Shown: piece after piece, positions 39,301 to 51,300 of the stretch
Numbering within the stretch: the first letter of the stretch is position 1
Layout: every line of letters begins with the position of its first letter
Origin: Pseudeuparius sepicola
Lineage: Eukaryota; Arthropoda; Insecta; Coleoptera; Anthribidae
Reading direction: 5' to 3'
DNA length: 64,000 bases
Assembly: GCA_963920635.1 (NCBI GenBank)
Contig: OY987298.1
Coordinates: 145,984,257-146,048,256, forward strand
Notes under the pieces: model-generated
The model's database searches: none
What the model saw: only the letters and a program-made list of their open reading frames with translations
What the model was told of the DNA's origin: nothing
Translations under genes and position numbers: made by a program

Positions 39301-42300
39301 TACTTCTCGTCCTAAAACGAAGCCACTTACTCTTCCAGAATCCACCCCGGAACCCAAGGCCGAGCCAGAACCCGAACCCACTCCGGAACCCAAAGCGGAA
39401 CCCGAACCTAGTCCCGAACCCAAGGCTGAGCCCGAACCCAAGGCTGAGCCCGAACCCAAAGCCGAGCCTGAACCCAAGGCTGAACCCGAACCCAAATCCA
39501 TTAAAAAATCCCACGAGAACCTGCAGACGGCGCCAAAGGAGAGTAAAAGTAAAGGTACGGTATGAAATTTGCACGGTTCGGTACTAATTTTAGTATAGAT
39601 AGGGAGATTTTGTGTAGAGAAGGAAAGTACCAAATTCTACCAAGGGTACTGTATGTTTGTACAAAGATAACAGTGTTGAAAGTAGTAATGCTATGGGTGG
39701 TTGAGTTGAGTTAAATTTATAAGAAAAGTCTTTGGAATGAACAAAAGTTTACATCTTCAAAAGAATACTGTTTACTTCAGCCTCAATATATGGAGCCACT
39801 CTTTTAAATTACCCATTTTTAAATTGAAACTAAGTTCAATTTTACATTAAAAATGTGTATCACCCACCTCAATTTACAATAATTTTGAACCATCTCAAGG
39901 GGATGAAGGCCTCAACCCTTACACCCCAAGGCACGACTTCAACCCCATGGACTGCACCGACATCATCATCGGTTCCGCCAGGGGTACCAACAGCAGAATC
40001 GCTGATTACTACACTAGGGACAGGTACTGCCTGATTTGTACAAAACCGTTACAAGAAAATCTTTGAATGATTTCTTCTGTAGGTCTACTCCACGTATGGA
40101 CACTTTTTGGGGAGGCAAAAATGATCTAACCGCCGCCATGGGCTTTGAAAAAGACGGGGTCACCACCATTTTGTTCAGAAGGAAATTAGCTGCGAAGGAA
40201 CCATCGGATCATTCCATCGAAGAAGGCCCCATGCATGTCATATTCGCACAGGGCCAAGAAATTGGAAAGTAAGCAAGAAGTATAATATTGTTACTGTAAT
40301 TTGTAACTTATGGGGAAGTAACATAGTTGGCTACAGGAACGTAACACAGTTACTTACAAGTATTACTGTTACTTTTAAGTATCACTGTTACTTACAAGTA
40401 TCACATTTATTTACAAGTTACACAGTTACTTGTAAGCTGTAAGTAACATACATACTTACACGAAAGTAGCATAGTTACTCATAAGTAAGATAACATGGTT
40501 ACTTACTACAGCCAAATAACTTGTGTTTAGATACGTCCACGTGCCAAAATCAGGAGTAGAAACACCCCAAGCTTCGATCAAAGACTTCTACCGTCCGGAC
40601 GAACTAAAATATCACGGACACGGCAAGCAAAGGGGCCTGGTCTCTCTAGATTTCTTCGGTAAGTTCACAATACAATTTTACAAGTGGGTGTTGACGCTTT
40701 TTGTAAAACAGAAGAAAAGACTGCTGCCGCCGCTGATGGTACCGGGGACTCTGCTGGTGGTACTTCAGGACCTGGCGCCACTTCGCCTATCTCGGAATGT
40801 GGTGGAGAATGGAAAGTGCCGAAATCTTGTAGTCCGGAGAATTTTACATGTGAATATTCGGCGAAATGGGAAGTGGTGCCTAGGCAAGATGCTATAAGGT
40901 ATGTATTTACTTAACTTACTTTTGAAAACTAAGTGTCTGTACATGCTTAAGGTATGCACACAAAGAAAGCAGGAATCTCGATACCAGAAGTGGGGGGGGG
41001 GGCAAAATATGATGATTGAGGCCAATATGCCTTATACAAATATTGTTTATTTACGGAAACAGGGCGTTGAAGTTCTTTTCTACTATTATCTACCAAAGTA
41101 ATCAAGCTGCTGAACTGGAATTTTGCACTGCCGTGTTTTTTGGAATGAAAAATCTAAAGATGTGCCGAGGGTTTATTCCCTTAGAGATTTTTTTCCCAAA
41201 GTAGGATTTAAACCGGGTTGGGTTTTTTCATTAATTCCTTTGGGTTTTTTTGAAGGTTTTTTCCCTCAGGATTTTTTCAAAAATGAGGGTTTAAATCAGG
41301 TCGGGTTTTTTCGTTAATTCCCTTGAGTTTTTAGGTAGGTATATTATTTTTTTACTTTTGACAGATTTGACACATGACATGAATTTTGACAGTACATACA
41401 TACGTACATAACACAGTACATATAATACATAGTATAGAGCGAATCGCGAATGTTTATAGGTTAAGAGTCAGTTTCAGGTTTCAGTTCGTACAAAACATTT
41501 CCACTTTCCACAAAGGATTTCTTAGTTGCATTATCAAAGTTATACTAAATAAAATATTAAAAATATGCCAAGACATGTTCTGAACAATACGAAAGCGTAG
41601 AGCGGCCACATGAGATTTTTTTATACTTGACACTTTTTTCTGCCAATTATACATAATTGACACTTTTTTCTGTCAATTATGTATAATTGACACTTTTTTC
41701 TGTCAATTATACATAATTATTGACACTTTTTTCTGTCAATTATACATAATTGACACTTTTTCTGTCAATTTTACATAATTGGCACTTTTTTCTGTCAATT
41801 ATACATAATTGACACTTTTTTCTGTCAATTATACATAATAGACACTTTTTTCTGTTAATTATGTATAATTGATGCAAAAGAGATCAACTTTAAAAGAAAT
41901 GACTCTGCTTTATGCAGGGTGTCCCGCAACATTTAAAATAAGCAAGTTGGCATCAACTTCCAGTATATCCGGAAGTGCCACCATCTTGAAAATATTTTAG
42001 CCGAATTATGCCCCCATCAGACTTTAGTAAAAAGTCTATTTCCCGAGAAATTGATCGCGGCAGTTCATCGTGGGAGACCCTGTGTATTTTTTACATTGCA
42101 ATGGTGGAATCTCGGGTGTGAGGCGAAGGCAATTCCAACATTTCTGTATTTTCTTTGCAGATTTACTATAACAACCTCCCACACCGATCTGTGGACTGGA
42201 ATAGCATTTTCGAACGACGAAAAAATGTCACAAACCGACGCCATCTTGGGATGGGTCGACAAAACTGGCAGGCCCTTCCTCATGGATACCTGGATAACTG

Positions 42301-45300
42301 GTTACACCCAGCCGCTCCTGGATGCCACTCAGAACATCTTTAACACTAGTGGTTAGTAGGAATTTGAAGAATATCACAAGTGATGTGCCTATTATGGATA
42401 ATACCTTTCGTTAATTTTACGAATTATAATCCCAAAACTGAAAATACCACGACTACACAGCAGGAGTGGTATTTTCTTATAGCACTGGAATTATAATGAA
42501 TAAATAAATTAACGAAAGGTATTATCTTAGATTATTATAGGCACAACGTGAGTTGTATTTAGGAAGAAAATTTAACAACTTCAAATAATTTAATATCATT
42601 CAGTGTTTAGGCATACTTTGACAACCAAACTTATAAATTAATTGCAAAAATTATAAATATTTTGATTGATATGTTATAAAAATTATTATAAAATAAAGAT
42701 ATCATAACAGCTGTCATTTAGAATGAGCGTTCAGTTTTGAATATATTTGTGTTAATAGATATTTAACGATCAATGTGTTAACTGAAAGTGTATCTTTTAG
42801 TCCTATATTAAATTTAGTATTGTGAGGAAGTTATAGGGTTACCGATCAGTTTTAGCCACCACAATATTGGTTTAGCGTAACTACGACGTAACTAAGAGAG
42901 TAGGATTTCAGCCATAATACCACTATAACTATACTATAAATTCTTACGCCTGGCATAAATAAAAGCACGTGTTCGATGATGTACCACGAAACAAGGCGAT
43001 TGGTCAATAGGCCATAAAATATCAGCGCGCCTGGCAACAGTAGGGATGTACTCGATCGTAAAAGTGTATTTATGCGGTTTTTATCTTGTTGTTTTCAGCT
43101 ATTAGACACTGCCACAAATAATTTTATTGATGTTTTGAACCATCTTAATTAAGCCAATAATTTTTTATGAAATATTTTGATGTAAACAATTATGAAACCA
43201 AAATTAAATAAAGGTCGTGTCTCAGTGCGGCTCTGGCGAATATATATACACCAGGCGTAAGAGTTGCTCGATTTTAGTATAGTTGTATTATCGTATGTAA
43301 TATCACTAGTGCCGGAAATTTTATCAATACATTTTTTCGAAAGTGCTATTTTGCCTAGAAAGGTCACGAGTATAAATTGGCTTTTATTTTCTGATAAAAT
43401 CCAGAGAGCGAAGCTCGAGGAATTTTATCTCTGAAAATAAAAGCCCAATTTGTACGAGTGGTTTTGCTAATGGGCAAAATAGGGCTTGAGAATAAAATTA
43501 TCTAGAAAAATTTCCGGCACGAGTGGTATTTGTCAAGATTATTTCACGAATACGATTTAATAATTTCTGTATTCGTTTTTTCTATGTTTACATTTCCAAA
43601 ATGACTCATTTTGAACGAGTTTATTGACAGCTTCGACTGTAGCGTTCGAGTAAACAAACATGACGCTTGGGTATCCAAGGCAAATGCGATTATACCAACA
43701 CCCTGTCGGCGTTGGTTTATTTTCTGAATGTGTCATAAATTTAAATGGAGGCATAGGTCTAAATAACAAGAATTTAGCAATGTAAAAGTTATATAAATTC
43801 ATTGATATAATGCTTAATAATACCGCAACATAATTTATAAGCTGCATAATTTAGAACAGTGTGAAACACACAAACTTTAAGAAGTAGGTACGTATTTGTA
43901 TCCAACAGATTCGCGGTTGCTAAGCAACGAAGTGATAATTTGCACAAGTGCAATTACCAGTAATTGCACTAGGTATAGTGCAAATTATCGCTTGCAGAGG
44001 CATATCATTGGTTGGATTTTTATCGAAGGAGCTACCTTATTGGATGCAAGCAGTATGAGGGAAATAATCGCTGAAAGATTTCATTGCAAAGCTCTTTAAT
44101 GACAGCTGTCAAATGGACTCCTACGTCCAAGCTTGTTATTTTCTAATTGTGTGAAATAACTTACCTACATGACTTTTGAGTCATAAGTTGGAATCCATTG
44201 GACAAATAGGTACCATTACGGAGTCTTCTATTGTGAAGCTACGTTATCTGTGATATTGTATGAGCGTTAAGCGTACTTGATGCTATATTGTATTTTTAAA
44301 TGAATCACTGTCCCTTACAGGGCGTATTGTCAATGGAGTAACCCAACTCTCATTCATGAGGAAAAGGATCACAAATGACAAAAGGGACTGGTCGTTCACC
44401 GATGACCAGTGTCTGTTTATGATGTTCCCAGTCAAAGGTGGCGCTTTTAACAGTGTCAATAAGAAGATAAGGAAACACGAAGTCGTTCCATCGATAACTA
44501 GTGAGAGAATTTGCATCAAGCGTTGTGGAAGTGGTAAGAAATAATAATTTTTTTGCGATTTTTTTATTAAGAAGAAATTTTAGTTTAGAATTAAAATGTG
44601 TATATATACTGTTGTAGATAATGAACTTGACTATACAACAACGACCGAAGCGCCAGGCTTGGGATATAACGTAGCAGTTAAACTAGTAGATCTGGGTGAA
44701 AACTTTGAGATTCCCAAACCAGGGTCAATACAGTACGAAGATCTTTCAAACACTATAGTCAATAACTTCGAACCTGTTTTCAACAACTTGCCAGGATATA
44801 GAAGAATTGTAGTTGACGATATCAGAGAGTAAGTAGCAGAAATTACAAATGGATTTCTAACTAACTTTTATCTGTATTTTTCAGTAACGACAACAACGTG
44901 GTAGCACTTATGAACCTACAACTAGATAAAGATATGACAGAAAAGGGCAGATCTTTGGATAACGAGGTGGAAACTCCGGATGAGCATATCCACAAACTTC
45001 TCCAAGAAAGTGTGGGATCTGGAAGAGTCGGAAATTTGAAGGTTGACCCGCAGTATCTGGTGTTTGAACCTCTTACTGGTAAGTTTTATAGAATATTATA
45101 TTATACAGGTTGTCAGCAAATATACTATATAAGTAATTATTTTATTTTATGAGAATAGTACTCATTTTGAAAACACAAAGTATCATTATAAAAAAAAACA
45201 GGGTGTTACAAATGTTTTATTAAATAACAAACAATTAAATTAAAAGTGTTGAAGAATACCCGTGTGAGTTCATTTTATAAAGAAGGAAATGAATTATAGG

Positions 45301-48300
45301 TCTATGTCTCACAGCTCTTTTTTATTTATTTCAAATGGCGACCGGTTTCGTAATATTAAGTTATTACATCTTCAGGCCACAAGAGCATTACATATGTGGA
45401 ATTATACAATAAGCACAGAAGTCATCAATGAACAATAACAAACGAAATTCATAGGTGTGTAAAAGTCAAATCTAATAAATAGGTTAAAATCAATACTTAG
45501 AACTAATTAGAATCGATGCTAAAATAGAAATAAAAAAGATGATTTTTTTCTGGTTAAAATGATATGTCACACATTATGCTTTACTTTGTTTTTCTTGCGG
45601 TAATGTCAAATTAATGGTTTTTGCATAGAGTGCCTTGGAAAAGCCCCATACATAATGTTTGACATTTTTGCATAGAGGGCCTTGAACATAAGCCCCATAT
45701 TGTTTATTGTTTGACATTTCTGCATAGAATGCCTGGAAACAGAACCCCATAACGTTTGATAGTTTAGTACAATTTTAAGTGTAACAGATACCTACTTACT
45801 TTATTTTACTGAAAATTCCATACCTACCCTTTTTGACCAATCAGAGGCTCGTTTTTGCTTCGTTGTCATGGCAACACAAAAAATTTCCGGAATTATTCTC
45901 ACTTGCTCTAGGCAGCAGGAGGTGATTACAGCGGAAATTTTTTGATAGATGTCATTATTATAATGTGACATTGTAACAAATATACTCAACAAAAATTTTG
46001 ATAATAATTTCGTTTAATTTACGTGTAGGTATGGAATTTTCTTACCGAATCCCCCACGTTCTTGAATTAATATTCGGAAATTTTTCTCTAACACGAATTT
46101 TCAAAAAATTCGTATACTCGAAAAATTTCCGGCAATAATTCAAGCACTAGGACAATTACTAGTGAAAAAATGTCATTTTCACATGAAGAAAATCATGAGA
46201 TGATTCGAATTTATTATTCCTCAAATATAAATGACGTCGAAGGGATATTGGACGACAAATAAATAATTTAAAGAAACGTGCTGCATTGTGCTTTGAGGAA
46301 CAAGGAGGACAAATTAAACATTTATTGTAAAATAGGATTGTCTACTCGTCTAGGTTTTTATTGTTCTTTGTGTTTCCAGTTTGACTCTTTTAGTGTTAAT
46401 GTGTGCAAATGGCGTATAAATAACAAGGTGTCAGATCATACTCTTGTGGTACTTTTATGATTTATTCAATCAATAAATTTAACATTAACTGAATTTTTAC
46501 CGAACCGTTGAACAATATTCCAAAGCACACTTCGCAACAATGGGTAACTAGGCTTATGTTTCCAAGGCACTCGATGCAAAAATGTCAAACATTATGGGGC
46601 CTAAGTTTCCAAGGCACTATACAGGGTGTTAGTAAATAAGTGCGACAAACTTTAAGGGGTGATTCTACGTGAAAAAATAATGACAGTTTTCTATATAAAC
46701 GTAGGTCCGCAAATGCTTCGTTTCCGATATACAGGGAGTCAAAGTTTAAAAAAAAAAGATAATTTATTTATTGCGCTGAAACGGATTAAGATATTCAAAT
46801 GAAATTTGGTGGGTTTTAGGAGGACTAGAAAGCGCATTTTTTGACACCCGATTAAAAATTTTATGTTAATCAGTGGCGTGCATAGGGGTAATGGCCTCCA
46901 TATTTTTAAGAAAATAAATGATACGCCACTGAGATAATTTAAAATAAAAAATATTTTTAAAATCCTCGTTTAATTATTGACAAAAAAGCTCTCTTACCTT
47001 TTTTTCACAGGGGCCGCCATTTTTATGCAAAAAAATAAAACAACATAACGTGTATTTTTAATTTCTATTACAACAATATCAAAAACCTATCCTATACAGC
47101 AACAATAAATCAAAACAACAAATGAAAATAAAAATATCTCGAATAAAACATCTTTAGTTAGGTGCGCATAGCTATAACAATAAATAAATTATCATTTTTT
47201 TTTAAACTTTGACTCCCTGTATATCAGAAACGAAGCATTTGCGGACCTACGTTTATATAGCAAACTGTCATTATTTTTTCAAGTAGAATCACCCCTTAAA
47301 GTTTGTCGCACTTATTTACTAACATTCTGTATATAGGCTATAGCTATATGCCTGATGATGTAATAAAGTTTATATTACGAAACCGGTAGCAATAAAAGAT
47401 TTATGATTGTGAGAAACAGACCCCAAACTTTTACAGTGTTTTTTATTTAACCCTGTAAATATTATTTTTCTACTCCTATGCTAGTAATATACCCATTAAG
47501 TGACGGTTTAGGTTATAAGTAAGTTCATTGTTACGAACACTGATACGTAATGACTGACACGTAATAAAAAAAAATTACGTATCTGTTCTTAATTAAAACT
47601 CAATTATCACGGGTGCCTTGTTAGCGCGGCATCCGCGTCACCATAGCAACTAACCAACATACTAATTGTTGCCTGTCAGATAATCAGAAGTATAGTTTAT
47701 CTATTATAATAGTTTTTCTTTCGTCGAAGAAAAATTATAATACAAAACTCGAGTTGTAAGCTTATTACATACTCGTGGAATTACAGCACTCGCCGCTGCG
47801 CGTCTCGTGCGCAACTTTTCCACTCATACGTAATGAGCTGTTTACAACTCTCGCTATGTAATATACTATAACATGGACTCACACGGGCCTTCCCATAACT
47901 ATTAAGCTTTCTGTTGACGTGTTGGAAAATCAAGCAACCCCTGAATTTATTTTATTCTCAAACGTCAGTGCGATCTGTCAAATTATTCTCACCGTTTATC
48001 CGATATCGTTAATAGAATTGGCTCATCCGCTCCTGTTGTACAAACTACAATTTTTTTGTCTCTTCCAGTGGCCCAGAACGTGGACTCGGACACGGCGTCG
48101 TCGACCAGGTCCACGTCCTTCTTCGACCTGTCGCAGACCAAGCTGTACCTGGTGCTCGGCTGCGTGGCGGCGCTCGTCCTCGTCGCCGTCGTGCAGGCCG
48201 CGTGCACCGTCTACAGGGCGGCGGGCGGCCGGCCGGGCCGCGCCCACCACAAGGTAACGTCACTGTGATGTCGGCCGGACGGCATGTCGCGTCCTGGGAC

Positions 48301-51300
48301 GTCCCCCCCGCCTCTCACACAGCCGTACGTTCCAACGCCTATAATTACTAAGTAGGGGGCGCTGCGTTTTCTGGGGGGCGCGGTGTGCTTTGGAGGAGGG
48401 TCGCCGAACGGGTGGGGGCTGCTTATAGGTGTGCGGGTTAGGCAACCCAAGAATGACACCTGCTTTTTTTGTCTAGGTATACAATGTGCCCCGGATAAGA
48501 ATGAACAGCATGGGGATCTTGCAAACGGTGAGAGATAGAAAAACGGTTAGATGGGGAAAAAGTTGCGCAATTTTGAGGTCAATAAAATGGTACATACCGA
48601 TTTCTAATATCTTTTTTCGTTTTTGAGTTATTTTGAAAAAAGTAAAATTTTGCGTTTTCGATTTTATTTTTTCCGAAGTTGTTATCACAGATAGAAAAAA
48701 AAAACTTTCTTATGGCACTTTTTAACGGGCTTTAAGATGACGTTATTAGATTTGTTCTACGTCATTTCGTTTTTGAGAAACCATCTTCAACTTTATTTTT
48801 TTAAACACGGACCTGGATTATTTTGCAGATTTTGAAAGCACTTTTCATTGCAAATACCACGATGTATGACACGAAATATTTTTAAAATGTTTTGTGACAA
48901 TTATACTGAAAATTCCTTTTTTTTTTTCATTCATTTTTTTCTATTGCGTGCGGCCCTTATTTAATAATAAGAAGTGTAAATATTAATCAGTATTGTCAAC
49001 AATTTAACTTACAGTTTATTTTTACTTCGAAAACTCAATATTTTTAAATATGGCCCTGTCTGGTAAGTGTTTTCCTATGTTGTTGTAGGTACAGGAAACA
49101 GTGTCGCCACAGCTTACCCTAACTAGGGTAAGCTGTGGTGTCGCATTGTGTTTTGGAGTAAATTCTTCTCTTTTTCTAATTGTGAGAAGAACACTTTAAC
49201 CCAATGAAACCAATAACGTTTGCCATTTATTGATTGCAACAATACATTCGTTCGGCTTCTGCACAATTTTTGCGACTCCAGGTATAACATGCTAGCATGT
49301 TAAATTTGTCACCATTTGAACAAGCACCCTCCATTTCTAATAATACAAATTATTAGCTAAATGATACAGTGGGAGTTATGACAAATGACAAGGGGAGAAA
49401 AAAATTAATAGAAAAAAAGGAATTTTCAGTATAATTGTCTCAAAACATTTTAAAAATATTTCTTGCCATACATCATGGTATTTGCAATGAAAAGTGCTTT
49501 CAAAATCTGAAAAAAAAAATCCAGGTCCGTATTTAAAATTAAGTTTGAGATGGTTTCTCAAAAACGAAATATTGTAGAACAAATCTAAAAACGCCATCTT
49601 AAAGCCTGTTTGTTAAAAAGTGCCATAAGAAAGTGTTTTTCTTTTTTTTTTCTATATGTGATAACAACTTCAGAAAAAAATAAAATCGAAAATGCAAAAT
49701 TTTACTTTTTTCAAAATAACTCAAAAACGAAAAAAGATATTAGAAATCTGTTTGCACCATTTTATCGACAACTTTTTCCCTATTTAACCATTGTTCTATC
49801 TTTCACCATTTGCAAGATCCCCATGCTGTTCATTCTTATCCGGGACCCATGGTATATTCAGTAGTTTTTTATTCAGATGATGCCAATACGGGGTAAATGT
49901 TATTACAAAGGAAATTTTTCTACCAAACTAGTAACACAAAAGGTTTCATCTCTAACTTTTTGTTTTAATATCTTTTACCCATACAAAAAGGCCTCCTTTC
50001 ATATTTTCAGCACATTTTGTTACTTTCTGGAAGGTAAAAGTAAAAAAAACATTTCTTTTTTGTCAACAATATCAAAAAAGTAATTTTAACCATCTTAGCT
50101 GCAGTAGATTTTAAATTCAAAAACACATATACATTTACTTATTTTTTGTTTGAAATTCAAACGTTTTTTCTTGGCAGAATTTAATTCCTTGGAAAAACTA
50201 CACAAGTTTATTTTTTTACCCCAATTTATCTTAAAAATTACTGAAATAATCGTAGATTTTAAATTCAAAAACACATACATTTACTTATATTATACTTATT
50301 TTTTGTTTGAAATTCAAACGTTTTTTCTTGGCAGAATTTAATTCCTTGGAAAAACTACACAAGTTTATTTTTTAACCACCAATTTATCTTAAAAATTACT
50401 GAAATAATCGCTCAACGACTTAACTGGGACTCCCTGTACATAATATAGAATGGTAAATATTAGGTTGGGTTAGATTCTAATAGGGCAGTCCAAGAACAAC
50501 TGTCATGATCAACTGATAATGGTCGTCGGAGGACAAATGTTTTTGAGCTTGTAAATTTATAAATCAATCACTCATTGTTGACATCAACTGTTTATAGGTA
50601 GTATGCACTTATTACACAATAGAAAGACACAAAATTAGATCAAAACTACATTTTTTCGACGAAATGTTTTAAAATAATTCAAAACTATATAAAATTAACA
50701 CAAACTGCTTTACCAACCCAGCTTTATTTGACCTTCAGACCAGAGAAATGGAGTATTCTCTGCTCCAGACCCAGACTCCATTTTGGACTCGATCAGCTGT
50801 TTTGTTGGACTGCCCCCATAGGCTTGTCCAATGCCATGACCTAAACGGGCACTTTTACTCCATAGAGCCCAACTGGGTTAAGTATTGTTGTACAACAGTT
50901 AACGTCAATCCTGGACCAACTCTATATTAAAGGCCTGTGCATAGCACTGTTTCAAGCGATCGCCACTGGCGCAACACGATGAAAAAAAATATAAATCCAG
51001 AATTCTAGCTTCTTCAATTAGTTAAACAGATCATCCCTTAATTACAAAATACTGTTTATTCTTCTGCAGTTCACAATAAAGGTCTGTGAATACGATTTTC
51101 TTCATGACCATGGAAATTTCATGTTATCACAAATAAATCTACCTATAAAAGCTCTGTTAATATGACAAAACTGCAAAATATTGAACGCAAAGAGAATTCG
51201 TAGCCGTAAAAAGACGGAAATGGTAATAAAGCTGGATATTTAAAATATGGGACATTCAAAACGTCAGAAACTGACATACCTATAACCACAGAATATTCCT

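Noticed and set aside
38878..39633. 251-codon minus-strand ORF rich in Gly-Ser
   Set aside because: It is the antisense shadow of the Glu-Pro repeat exon, which has splice sites and matching phase on the plus strand.
41628..41872. CRISPR-like array of 30-bp repeats
   Set aside because: Repeats are contiguous without unique spacers and lie in a eukaryotic intron; it is a minisatellite.
48023..48263. Minus-strand GC-rich ORFs over exon 16
   Set aside because: They are shadows of the transmembrane exon, which joins in frame to exons 15 and 17.
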